Source: Burkholderia sp. 9120
Lineage (GTDB): Bacteria > Pseudomonadota > Gammaproteobacteria > Burkholderiales > Burkholderiaceae
NCBI RefSeq assembly: GCF_000745015.1
Contig: NZ_JQNA01000001.1
Coordinates: 124,001 to 188,000, forward strand
DNA length: 64,000 nucleotides
Direction of reading: 5' to 3'
The notes beneath the pieces are model-generated. The model did not search any database. It was not told the DNA's origin and worked only from the letters and a program-made list of their open reading frames with translations. Below are positions 9,087 to 17,124 of the stretch, in pieces. How positions within the stretch are numbered: position 1 is the stretch's first letter; every line of letters begins with the position of its first letter. Made by a program: the position numbers and the translations under genes.

Positions 9087-9121
9087 GGGAACCAAAGTAT
9101 CAGCACAACCTATACTTTACA

Positions 9122-9163
9122 TCCTAAATCACGATTTTTCATATCGATATATCTAATTTAGGA
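9122..9163. promoter_or_regulatory. Inverted repeat between LysR gene and yeiH
   Basis: Arms TCCTAAAT (9122-9129) and ATTTAGGA (9156-9163) lie in the AT-rich divergent promoter region, 46 bp before yeiH. The spacing suits binding of a LysR tetramer. Target assignment is inferred from position only. Confidence 0.5.
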
Positions 9164-9209
9164 TAAGCCCTATCGAATCTTAGTCAGTCATAGAAAAGGG
9201 CTGCAAACC

Positions 9210-10292
9210 ATGTCAACCGCTCATCTCACCGCCCCCCATCCCGCCGCCGAGTCATCCACTCGCGGCCAACTCAACGGCATTCTGTTCGTCGCGCTGTTCG
9301 CCGCCGCCGTCACGCGGATCGCCGCGATTCCGGCGATTGCCGGACTGGGTCTGAGCCCGCTGATCGTCGGCATCGTGGCCGGCGCGCTGTACGGCAACGC
9401 GTTGCGCGACGGCATGCCCGCCAGCTGGTCGGCCGGCGTCAACTTCTCGGCGCGCAAGCTGCTGCGCATCGCGGTCGCCTTCTTCGGACTGCGCGTCAGC
9501 CTGCAGGAAATCGCCCAGGTCGGTTTGCCGGGCCTCGCGGAATCGGTGCTGATCGTCGTCAGCACGCTCGTGATCGGCACGTGGGCCGGCATGAAAATCA
9601 TGAAGCTCGACCGCGACACCGCGCTGCTGACGGCAGCCGGCAGCGCGATCTGCGGCGCGGCCGCCGTGCTCGCCTTCGAATCGACGCTGCAATCCAAGCC
9701 GCACAAGAGCGCAATGGCCGTGGGCAGCGTGGTGCTGTTCGGCACGCTCTCCATGTTCCTCTACCCGGTGCTGTTCAAGGCAGGCTGGCTGCATCTGGAC
9801 ACGGTGGGTGCGGGCCTTTTCTTCGGCGGCACGATTCACGAAGTGGCGCAGGTGGTCGGCGCGGCCAGCAATGTCAGCCCGGAAGCCGAGCATATCGCCA
9901 CCATCGTCAAGATGACCCGCGTGATGCTGCTGGTGCCGGTGCTGCTGGTGGTCGGCTTGTGGGTGAACCGTTCGGCCCGCCCGGCTTCGTCGCATGAAGG
10001 CGCTGCCTCGCATGCCCCGCGCAAGCTGGCGATTCCCTGGTTCGCGCTCGGCTTCCTCGCGTTCGTCGTGATCAACTCGCTGCATGTGCTGCCGGAAGCC
10101 GCGACCAGCACGCTGAACATGCTCGACACCTTTGCGCTGACCATGGCCATGACCGCCCTCGGCATCGAAACGCGGATCTCGCAGATTCGCCAGGCCGGGC
10201 CCCGTGCGCTGACCACCGGCTTCATTCTGTACGTCTGGCTGATTGCCGGCGGACTCGGGATCACATGGGCCGTCCAGCGCCTGTTCGGCTAA
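9210..10292 (+). CDS. yeiH: YeiH/UPF0324 family putative sulfate exporter
   Basis: A 360-residue inner-membrane protein with about ten hydrophobic segments. It contains the family features LSPLIVGIVAGALYGN, GVNFSARKLLRIAVAFFGLRVS and the central AGSAICGAAAVLAFE and FFGGTIHEVAQVVGAA segments of the UPF0324/YeiH family. Members have been linked to sulfite/sulfate or related anion export, but the substrate is not settled. A strong terminator follows 22 bp after the stop, so it is monocistronic. Confidence 0.85.
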   Translation: MSTAHLTAPHPAAESSTRGQLNGILFVALFAAAVTRIAAIPAIAGLGLSPLIVGIVAGALYGNALRDGMPASWSAGVNFSARKLLRIAVAFFGLRVSLQEIAQVGLPGLAESVLIVVSTLVIGTWAGMKIMKLDRDTALLTAAGSAICGAAAVLAFESTLQSKPHKSAMAVGSVVLFGTLSMFLYPVLFKAGWLHLDTVGAGLFFGGTIHEVAQVVGAASNVSPEAEHIATIVKMTRVMLLVPVLLVVGLWVNRSARPASSHEGAASHAPRKLAIPWFALGFLAFVVINSLHVLPEAATSTLNMLDTFALTMAMTALGIETRISQIRQAGPRALTTGFILYVWLIAGGLGITWAVQRLFG

Positions 10293-10313
10293 GCGCCGCC
10301 CGCCTTCAAACCC

Positions 10314-10335
10314 ACCCCGCCGCGTGCGGGGTTTT
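10314..10335 (+). terminator. Rho-independent terminator after yeiH
   Basis: Arms ACCCCGC (10314-10320) and GCGGGGT (10326-10332) with a 5-nt loop, followed by TTT. Confidence 0.8.
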
Positions 10336-10463
10336 GCGCATTCCGGCGCCCCATCCGGCCCGAGCGCACGGCATACTGGTTGCTGACGTCGTCAGTTCAC
10401 GCAATCCGTCGTGCAACCTGCCCGTTCAAGAGACGCATGGGCAACCGGAATGAGGATCGATCG

Positions 10464-11201
10464 ATGAGCCTGGAACTTTACTATTGGGACGGCCTGCAGG
10501 GCCGCGGCGAATTCGTGCGGCTGGCGCTGGAAGAAGCCGGCGCCGACTATGTGGAAGTGGCGCGCGGCGAGCCGTCGGACGGCCTCGGCACCAACGCGAT
10601 GATGGCTCTCATGAAAAGCCGCGACGAGCCCTATCCGCCGTACGCGCCGCCGTTTCTGAAAGACGGCGATCTGGTGATCGCGCAGACCGCCAACATTCTG
10701 TTTTATCTGGGGCCGCGACTCAATCTGGCGCCGCAGGTGGAGAGCCTGCGCTACGTCGCCAACGGCCTGCAACTGACCATCGCCGATATGGTTACCGAAG
10801 CGCACGACACGCACCATCCGCTCGCCAGCGCGCTGTATTACGAAGACCAGAAAGACGCTGCCAAGGTGCGCGCGCATGACTTCATCGACAACCGGATTCC
10901 GAAGTTCATGACGTACTTCGAGCGCGTGCTGAAGCAGAATCCGGCCGGCGGCACCTGGATGGTCGGCGATGCGCTCAGCTACGTCGACCTGTCGATGTTC
11001 CAGTTGATCGACGGCCTGCTGTACGCGTTTCCGCGCGCGCTCAAGCGCTTCGGCGAACACTATCCGCGGCTCGCCGCGTTGCACGACGCGGTGATCGAGC
11101 GGCCGAACATCGCCGCGTATCTGCAGTCGGAGCGCCGCATCGAGCATAACGAGGCGTGCATCTTCCGGCACTATCCCGAACTCGACAAGGCGGCGGCTTG
11201 A
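10464..11201 (+). CDS. Glutathione S-transferase
   Basis: A 245-residue cytosolic GST. The N-terminal thioredoxin-like domain starts LELYYWDGLQGRGEFVRLALEEAG and includes the glutathione-binding VIAQTANILFYLG segment (Gln-Thr/Ser cis-loop region). The all-helical C-terminal domain contains GDALSYVDLSMFQLIDGL. Its similarity to sigma/mu-like bacterial GSTs suggests conjugation or detoxification; the substrate is unknown. ATG 10464 is preferred over an upstream in-frame ATG because TGAGGA sits 7-12 nt before it and the fold begins directly after it. Confidence 0.85.
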   Translation: MSLELYYWDGLQGRGEFVRLALEEAGADYVEVARGEPSDGLGTNAMMALMKSRDEPYPPYAPPFLKDGDLVIAQTANILFYLGPRLNLAPQVESLRYVANGLQLTIADMVTEAHDTHHPLASALYYEDQKDAAKVRAHDFIDNRIPKFMTYFERVLKQNPAGGTWMVGDALSYVDLSMFQLIDGLLYAFPRALKRFGEHYPRLAALHDAVIERPNIAAYLQSERRIEHNEACIFRHYPELDKAAA

Positions 11202-11230
11202 GCCGCGCCGCCCTTCACCGCCCAGCCGTC

Positions 11231-11264
11231 GCAGCGCGCCCGCCGTCCGTTGCGGGCGCGCTGC
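11231..11264 (+). terminator. GC-rich hairpin downstream of the GST gene
   Basis: Perfect 13-bp arms GCAGCGCGCCCGC (11231-11243) and GCGGGCGCGCTGC (11252-11264), loop of 8 nt, 30 bp after the GST stop. It has no U-tract, so Rho-assisted termination or mRNA 3' protection is likely. It argues against the GTG at 11266 as start of the next gene. Confidence 0.6.
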
Positions 11265-11310
11265 GGTGGCTCGGCATGCCGTCCAACCTCTCACACCCTG
11301 TCACGCCGAC

Positions 11311-13044
11311 GTGCTTTCATTCCTGCTGAAGCTGCGCACCCGCGCCCAACATCTGTTCCGTCTTTCCGAAGCCCACACGATGCTGGTCTGGTCGGTGGTG
11401 GTCGGCGTCGCCGGCGCCTTCGCGACGATCGCCTTCCGCGAGGCCATCGCGTTGCTGCAACTGGCGACGGTCGGCAAGTCCGGCAGCTTCGTCGAAATGG
11501 CCCGCAGCCTGCCGTGGACGGTACGGATCTGGCTGCCCGCTGCCGGCGGTCTGATTGCCGGGTTCTTCCTGCTGATCGCGCGGCGTCATACGGACAAGAA
11601 CAGCCACGTCGACTACATGGAAGCGGTCGCGATCGGCGACGGCGTGGTGCCGGTGAAGCTGAGCTTCTGGCGCAGCGTGTCGTCGCTGTTCACGATTTCG
11701 AGCGGCGGCTCGATCGGCCGCGAAGGGCCGATGGTGCAACTGGCGGCGCTGGCCGCGTCGCTGATCGGACGCTGGGTGCATCTCGATCCGCCGCGGCTAC
11801 GGCTGCTGGTGGCGTGCGGCGCGGCGGCCGGTATCACGTCCGCGTATAGCGCGCCGATTGCCGGCGCGTTTTTCGTCACCGAGATCGTGCTCGGTTCCAT
11901 CGCCATGGAAAGCTTCGGGCCGGTGGTGGTCGCGGCCGTGGTCGCCAACATCACGATGCGTGAATTCGCCGGCTACAGGCCGCCGTACGAGATGCCGGTG
12001 TTTCCGCCGGTGGCCGGCCTCGAGGTGCTGCTGTTCGTCGCGCTCGGCGCGCTGTGCGGCGCGGCGGCGCCGCAGTTTTTGCGGCTGCTCGACGTCTCGA
12101 AGGCGAGCTTTCGCAAGCTGCCGTTGCCGCTGCCGGTGAGGCTCGCGATCGGCGGTCTGGTGGTCGGCATTCTGTCGGTCTGGTCGCCCGAGGTGTGGGG
12201 CAACGGCTATAGCGTGGTCAACTCGATTCTGCATTCGCCGTGGACATGGACCGCGCTCGTGCTGGTGCTGGTGTTCAAGCTCGTCGCAACCGCGGCGACT
12301 GCGGGTTCCGGCGCGGTCGGCGGGGTATTTACGCCGACGCTGTTCGTCGGCGCGGTGGTCGGCTCCCTGTTCGGCCAAGGCATGCATGCGCTGTGGCCGC
12401 ACGGCACCTCGGCGCCGTTCGCGTACGCGATGGTCGGCATGGGCGCGTTCCTGGCCGGCGCGACCCAGGCGCCGCTGATGGCGATCCTGATGATCTTCGA
12501 AATGACCCTCAGCTATCAGGTGGTGCTGCCGCTGATGCTGTCGTGCGTGGTCGCGTATTTCGTGTCGCGCGCGATCGGCAAGACGTCGATGTACGAGATC
12601 ACGCTGCACCGTAATCAGGAGGAACAGGAGCGCACGCGGCTGCGCTCCACGCAGATGCGCGAACTGATCCGGCCGGCCGAAACCGTCGTGCCGCCGAACG
12701 CCACCGTGCACGACATGACGCGCGTGTTTCTCGAGTATCCGGTGAAGTATCTGTACGTGGCCAACGAGTCCGGCGCGTTTCTCGGCGTGGTCGCGCTGAA
12801 AGACATTACCTCCGACCTGCTCGAGAAACGCGACACTTCCGCGAAGACCGCCGCCGATTATCTGCAGCCGCATTTCGACGTGCTCACGCCCGACATGCCA
12901 CTCGGCGTCGCGTTGCAGCACTTCATGGCGTTTCAGGGCGAGCGGCTGCCGGTCGTGGAGAGCGCCGCGCATCCGAAACTCGCGGGCGTGGTGTACAAAA
13001 CTTCGCTGCTCGATGCTTATTTCCGGATGAATCCGACGCGCTGA
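11311..13044 (+). CDS. clcB: ClC-type voltage-gated chloride channel/antiporter with CBS domains
   Basis: A 577-residue ClC protein with about 10-12 membrane helices followed by two C-terminal CBS motifs (ELIRPAETVVPPNATVHDM... and DYLQPHFDVLTPDMPLGVAL...). The selectivity-filter signatures are present: GGSIGREGPMVQ, with the gating glutamate in GREGP near residue 138; SAYSAPIAGAFFVTEI; and GAVGGVFTPTLFVGA. It exchanges or conducts Cl- across the inner membrane, and the CBS pair probably senses adenine nucleotides. GTG at 11311 (MLSFLLKLRTRAQHLF) is chosen over GTG at 11266, which lies at the foot of a terminator-like hairpin. Neither has a clear Shine-Dalgarno. Confidence 0.85.
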   Translation: MLSFLLKLRTRAQHLFRLSEAHTMLVWSVVVGVAGAFATIAFREAIALLQLATVGKSGSFVEMARSLPWTVRIWLPAAGGLIAGFFLLIARRHTDKNSHVDYMEAVAIGDGVVPVKLSFWRSVSSLFTISSGGSIGREGPMVQLAALAASLIGRWVHLDPPRLRLLVACGAAAGITSAYSAPIAGAFFVTEIVLGSIAMESFGPVVVAAVVANITMREFAGYRPPYEMPVFPPVAGLEVLLFVALGALCGAAAPQFLRLLDVSKASFRKLPLPLPVRLAIGGLVVGILSVWSPEVWGNGYSVVNSILHSPWTWTALVLVLVFKLVATAATAGSGAVGGVFTPTLFVGAVVGSLFGQGMHALWPHGTSAPFAYAMVGMGAFLAGATQAPLMAILMIFEMTLSYQVVLPLMLSCVVAYFVSRAIGKTSMYEITLHRNQEEQERTRLRSTQMRELIRPAETVVPPNATVHDMTRVFLEYPVKYLYVANESGAFLGVVALKDITSDLLEKRDTSAKTAADYLQPHFDVLTPDMPLGVALQHFMAFQGERLPVVESAAHPKLAGVVYKTSLLDAYFRMNPTR

Positions 13045-13138
13045 GCTTCTCCCGGTTGCCCTTGCGTGCCGTGCAAAGCCCGGCAGATTTTCTACAATAG
13101 GGAGACCGCTGCAGCGAAAAGTGAGCACCGGAGCGAAG

Positions 13139-14476
13139 ATGAGCGAACCGTCACACGAAGCCGCGCGCCGCGATCAGGCGGGCTGGATTTTCGTGCATAT
13201 CGAAGGCGAGCCGTACGATCGCGGCGAGCAGCACGGCCAGTTGCTCGCCGCCGAAATCCGCAACGCGATCCACACGGCCCGCTACCTCGCGAAATGGGAC
13301 ACCGGCGAAGACTTCGACACCTTCGTCGGCGCCGCCGTGTCGCAGTTCGCCAACCAGCTCGACACCGAATTCGCCGACGAAATCCAGGGCATCGCCGACG
13401 GCGCGAAGCTGCCGTTCGCCGAAGTGCTGGCGTGGAACGGCTACATGGATCTGCTGCAAAGCTGGTGGCCGGCTCATGCGGCGCAGCAGAAGCCCGAGCT
13501 GGGTCTGAAACCGTGGCGCGGACGGCGCGGCCATCATTGCAGCGCGTTCATCGCGACCGGCAGCGCCACGCGCGACGGCCGCATCGTGATGGCCCACAAC
13601 TCGTGGGACCGCTACGCCGCCGGCGACGCGTTCAACGTGGTGTTCGACATCGTGCCGGAGCGCGGCAACCGCATTCTCATGCAAGGTTTGCCGGGCTGCA
13701 TTTCGAGCCTCACCGACTTCTGGATCACCGCCGCCGGGCTGATGGTGACCGAAACCACCATCTCGAACTTCGTCGGCTATAACGCGGCCGGCGCGCCCGA
13801 GTTCTACCGCTCGCGGCGCGCGTCGCAATACGCGAACAGCATCGCCGAATGGTGCGAGATGTTCGCGCTCGCCAATAACGGCGGCTACGCGAACAGCTGG
13901 CTGCTCGGCGACACCAGGACCGGCGAGATCGCGCGCTACGAACTCGGGCTGCATTACGCCGGCTTCGAAAGCACGAAGGATGGGTTCTACAGCGGCTATA
14001 ACACCGCGACCGATCTGAAGATCCGCAACCAGGAATGCATCGGCGAAGGCGAGGATTACACCGACGTGCGCAAGAACGGCGCGCGGCGTTTGCGCTTCAT
14101 GCAACTCGCGGAACTGCATCACGGCAAGATCGATGTCGAACTGGCCAAAGCGATGATCGCCGATCATCACGACGTGTATCTCGACCGTAACGACAACCCC
14201 TGCTCGCGCACCATCTGCGGGCATCTGGAACTGGACGACGCGCGCTTCGGCGGCAACGATCAAGGGCCGTTCAATCCGTGGGGCGCGAATGACGGCAAAG
14301 TGGCCGATAGCGAAATGGCAAGCGCGATGGCGTTCGCCGCGCGTTGGGGGCATCCGTGCGGACGGCCGTTCGATGCGCAGGCGTTCATGAAGCGGCATCC
14401 GCAGTGGAACTGGCTGAACGGGTATATGCGCGACCGGCCGTCGTGGCCGTGGACGCGGTTCGAGGTATTGCGCTGA
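13139..14476 (+). CDS. C45-family Ntn hydrolase/acyltransferase (phospholipase B-like)
   Basis: A 445-residue protein with the architecture of C45/phospholipase-B-like N-terminal-nucleophile hydrolases. An N-terminal HIEGEPYDRGEQHGQLL segment precedes the autoprocessing site RRGHHCSAFIATGSATRDGRIVMAHNSWD. Cys134 would become the nucleophile after cleavage. The downstream IMQGLPGCISSLTDFWITAAGLMVTETT and ANSWLLGDTRTGEIARYELG segments are also typical. ATG at 13139 has GGAG 7 nt upstream; a TACAAT -10-like hexamer lies ~45 bp before the start. No signal peptide is visible, so it is probably cytoplasmic. The substrate (acyl amide or lipid) is unknown. Confidence 0.75.
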   Translation: MSEPSHEAARRDQAGWIFVHIEGEPYDRGEQHGQLLAAEIRNAIHTARYLAKWDTGEDFDTFVGAAVSQFANQLDTEFADEIQGIADGAKLPFAEVLAWNGYMDLLQSWWPAHAAQQKPELGLKPWRGRRGHHCSAFIATGSATRDGRIVMAHNSWDRYAAGDAFNVVFDIVPERGNRILMQGLPGCISSLTDFWITAAGLMVTETTISNFVGYNAAGAPEFYRSRRASQYANSIAEWCEMFALANNGGYANSWLLGDTRTGEIARYELGLHYAGFESTKDGFYSGYNTATDLKIRNQECIGEGEDYTDVRKNGARRLRFMQLAELHHGKIDVELAKAMIADHHDVYLDRNDNPCSRTICGHLELDDARFGGNDQGPFNPWGANDGKVADSEMASAMAFAARWGHPCGRPFDAQAFMKRHPQWNWLNGYMRDRPSWPWTRFEVLR

Positions 14477-14879
14477 GCGGCTAGTCGGAGCACGTGGATT
14501 CGAGGGCCTGCGGTAAGGCAAGGCCGCCGCAGCTTGCCGCTTTGCTGCTTTACCGCTTTACCGCTTTACCGCTTTACCGCTTTACCGCTTTCATGCTTTG
14601 CCGCACCGCAATAGAGCCACTCACCAGGTCTTTGCGGCCAGTTCGCCGCCGCACGATTTCCGACTTGACCTGGACTTGCCTTCTGGCTGCCATCATTTGA
14701 AATTTACAATACCGTTTTGTCGCAAATGTGCGCGCGTTGCAGGTTTTGCCATCTAAGATGGTAGAAGCACGCGATTCGCATACGACGACATCGCGCGTAG
14801 CTTGCGCCTTCCTTTCGACGCGGGGACGGCACAGCGCTTGCTCAACTGACAGCGCCGCATGAGCTTAGGAGGTCGGGCG
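14477..14879. other. Gene-free interval, 403 bp
   Basis: Contains the 8-bp tandem repeat at 14547-14586 and an AT-richer stretch (about 14690-14720) that could hold the promoter of the small exported protein gene. No supported ORF. Confidence 0.5.
14547..14586. repeat. Octanucleotide tandem repeat (GCTTTACC)x5
   Basis: Five exact head-to-tail copies of GCTTTACC, flanked by degenerate units (GCTTTGCT before; GCTTTCAT and GCTTTGCC after). It is about 70 bp after the C45 hydrolase stop and is likely variable in copy number through slippage. Confidence 0.9.
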
Positions 14880-15134
14880 ATGAAAACCTCGACACTGTTG
14901 ACCATGGTGACACTGTCAGCTTCGTGTTTCGCCGCGCCGGTGCATACCGCGCGCGACGGCACCGATGCGAGCAGCCTCGCCGAACGCGCCAATGCCGCAC
15001 CGGTTGCCCCCGCGGCGCCGGGCGTCGCCGCCACGGACGACACCCGTCCGCAACAATGGCAACATATTGCGCTGCCGAAATCCCGACATCTCGAACGCAG
15101 CTTTACCGGCCAGAACGAGCATCTTCAGACCTGA
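14880..15134 (+). CDS. Small exported protein of unknown function
   Basis: An 84-residue protein with a Sec signal peptide (MKTSTLLTMVTLSASCFAAPVHTA, cleavage likely after FAA or HTA). The rest is short, Ala/Pro-rich and probably disordered. The strong Shine-Dalgarno GGAGGT 8 nt before ATG 14880 supports translation from that codon rather than the in-frame ATG at 14859. No family is recognised. A periplasmic location is inferred from the signal peptide. Confidence 0.65.
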   Translation: MKTSTLLTMVTLSASCFAAPVHTARDGTDASSLAERANAAPVAPAAPGVAATDDTRPQQWQHIALPKSRHLERSFTGQNEHLQT

Positions 15135-15245
15135 CGGCGACGCGCGCGTGCTTGATGTTGTGCTTGATCTTGTTAAAGTTGCGTGTTTTGTCGTTAAGTC
15201 GAATCGCAGGCTTCATCCGTCCAACGAATCCGCAGGAGCGTTTGC

Positions 15246-15476
15246 ATGACCGCATCGGCCATTCCCGGCGAATCGATTGATCTGCAAATCGCCGACGTGC
15301 TCGGCGAAGTCCATTTCCCGGCGAACAAAGATGCCCTCGTCGACGCCGCCCGCGAAGCCGGTGCGAGCAACGAAGTGCTGTCGATGCTCGACGGTTTGCC
15401 GGAACAGGATTACGCCGACGTCGACTCCGTGACGCGGCTGATCGGCGGTAGTTTTGGCCCGGGTCTCGGCGCGTGA
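15246..15476 (+). CDS. DUF2795 domain protein
   Basis: A 76-residue protein matching the DUF2795 pattern: a short helical domain with HFPANKDALVDAAREAGASNEVLSMLDGLPEQDYADV, in which the FPA(N/D)K...L...A...A.. EVL..L..LP...Y spacing is conserved. The family is of unknown function and common in proteobacteria and actinobacteria. AGGAG lies 7 nt before the ATG. Its stop overlaps a GTG (15473) in frame with the following AraC regulator gene, so the two are probably cotranscribed. Confidence 0.78.
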   Translation: MTASAIPGESIDLQIADVLGEVHFPANKDALVDAAREAGASNEVLSMLDGLPEQDYADVDSVTRLIGGSFGPGLGA

Positions 15477-15559
15477 GTCGAGCGCGGGACGTGTTGCCGC
15501 GTTTGCTTGCGCCAGGGGCGGCGGCGTCTGAGCCAAGCGCTTCGGCGCGGCCGCCTTCC

Positions 15560-16390
15560 ATGCAAAAACCCGGCGCCGACTGGATCTATCGCTCACCGCT
15601 TTCGGACGCCGCGAACGGCATCGAGCGGATCGAGGCGTTCTTTCATCACACCGCCTACGCGATGCACCGGCACGATACCTACGCCATCGGCCACACGCTG
15701 GCCGGCGTGCAGAACTTTCGCTATCGCGGCGGTTCCCGCAACAGCCTGCCGGGCGGCACGATGGTGCTGCACCCCGACGAGCCGCATGACGGCCAGGCCG
15801 GCACCGGCGACGGCTTCCGCTACCGCATGGTCTATGTCGACCCGGCGCTGTTGCAGCAGGCGCTCGGCGGCAAGCCGTTGCCGTTCGTCAAAGGCGGCCT
15901 GTCGGACGATCCGCGTCTCTTCAACGCCACCGCGAACCTGCTGCGCACCATGGATAACGCGCTCGACCCGCTCGAACAGGACGACGCGCTCTACGACCTG
16001 GCGATCGCGCTCGACGCCGTGGCCGGCGCCGCGGGCACACGCCGTCCGGTGGATTTTCAGGCTGCGGCACGCGCTCGCGAGTATCTGCTCGCGTCGCTCG
16101 AAAGCGCGGTCACGCTCGACGAACTGGCTACCGCGGCCGGTCGTGACCGCTGGAGTTTGTCGCGGGATTTTCGCGCGCTATTCGGCACCAGCCCGCATCG
16201 ATATCTGACCATGCGGCGTCTCGATCGGGTCCGGCAATTGGTGGTTCATGGCATGTCGCTCGCCGATGCGGCCGCCGCCAGCGGCTTCACCGATCAGAGC
16301 CATATGACACGGCATTTCAAACGCGCGTGGGGCGTGGCGCCGGCGCAGTGGCTGAAGATGCTGGGTGCTCCGGCGCCGGGTATGCGCTGA
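15560..16390 (+). CDS. AraC-family transcriptional regulator
   Basis: A 276-residue regulator. The N-terminal cupin-like sensing domain (FFHHTAYAMHRHDTYAIGHTLAGVQNFRYRGG, LHPDEPHDG) is followed by a C-terminal double HTH (SAVTLDELATAAGRDRWSLSRDFRALFGTSPHRYLTMRRLDRVRQLV and GMSLADAAAASGFTDQSHMTRHFKRAWGVAP). A GTG at 15473 overlapping the DUF2795 stop would add 29 Ala/Pro-rich residues and is a possible start through translational coupling. ATG 15560 is given because the conserved domain begins there. The ligand is unknown. Confidence 0.83.
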   Translation: MQKPGADWIYRSPLSDAANGIERIEAFFHHTAYAMHRHDTYAIGHTLAGVQNFRYRGGSRNSLPGGTMVLHPDEPHDGQAGTGDGFRYRMVYVDPALLQQALGGKPLPFVKGGLSDDPRLFNATANLLRTMDNALDPLEQDDALYDLAIALDAVAGAAGTRRPVDFQAAARAREYLLASLESAVTLDELATAAGRDRWSLSRDFRALFGTSPHRYLTMRRLDRVRQLVVHGMSLADAAAASGFTDQSHMTRHFKRAWGVAPAQWLKMLGAPAPGMR

Positions 16391-16603
16391 ACGAAGGCGT
16401 AGACCTGGGCCTGGTCGCAGCCGCAGGCAAAGGCGAGGCCCAAGACGAAGGCGGACACGACGCCTAAGAAGGCGCGTGCGTCCTTGCTGATAAGCCAAAC
16501 CCCGCCGCGTCGCACCGCCTGAGCGCGCACAAACGTGCAAGACCCCGAAGCGTATCGCGCTCTATGCTTCGGCCTGACCCATCGTGCTCAGGAGGCGCTT
16601 TCC

Positions 16604-16993
16604 ATGTCAAACGATCAAACGACCCAACCGTCCTACCAGCCCATCAACTTCGCCGACAAACTCAGCCGGATTCACGATCATTGGCAGCCACGCGTGGTCG
16701 CCGAAATGAACGACTACCAGTTCAAGGTGGTGCGGATCGAAGGCGAGTTCATCTGGCACGAACACGCCGATACCGACGAGACCTTCATCGTGCTCGACGG
16801 CCAGTTGCGGATCGACATGCGTGACGGTTTCGTGCTGATTTCAGCGGGGGAAATGTTCGTGGTGCCCAAGGGTGTCGAGCACAAGCCGTACGCCGAACGC
16901 GAGGTCAGGATGCTGCTGATCGAGCCGCGCGGCGTGAAAAATACCGGCGACGAAACCAGCGACCGCACCGCCGAAAATGACGTGTGGATCTAG
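16604..16993 (+). CDS. Small cupin-domain protein
   Basis: A 129-residue single-domain cupin. Motif 1 is FIWHEHADTDETFIVLDGQLRIDM (metal-binding His/His/Glu pattern) and motif 2 is ISAGEMFVVPKGVEHKPYAE (His). It probably coordinates a metal. The function could be a sugar isomerase-like or sensing role; no substrate is indicated. AGGAGG lies 10 nt before ATG 16604, which rules out the upstream in-frame ATG at 16535. Confidence 0.82.
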   Translation: MSNDQTTQPSYQPINFADKLSRIHDHWQPRVVAEMNDYQFKVVRIEGEFIWHEHADTDETFIVLDGQLRIDMRDGFVLISAGEMFVVPKGVEHKPYAEREVRMLLIEPRGVKNTGDETSDRTAENDVWI

Positions 16994-17124
16994 CCGGTAA
17001 GAAACGCGGATGCGCCGGCCGCCGCGTCGGCGCACCTATGTACCACCTGGCGAGAATATTTCCCCGAATACTGAACACTCCTGCCGATGCCGGCACGGCT
17101 CATTACCGCCCACGGAGTGGAGTT

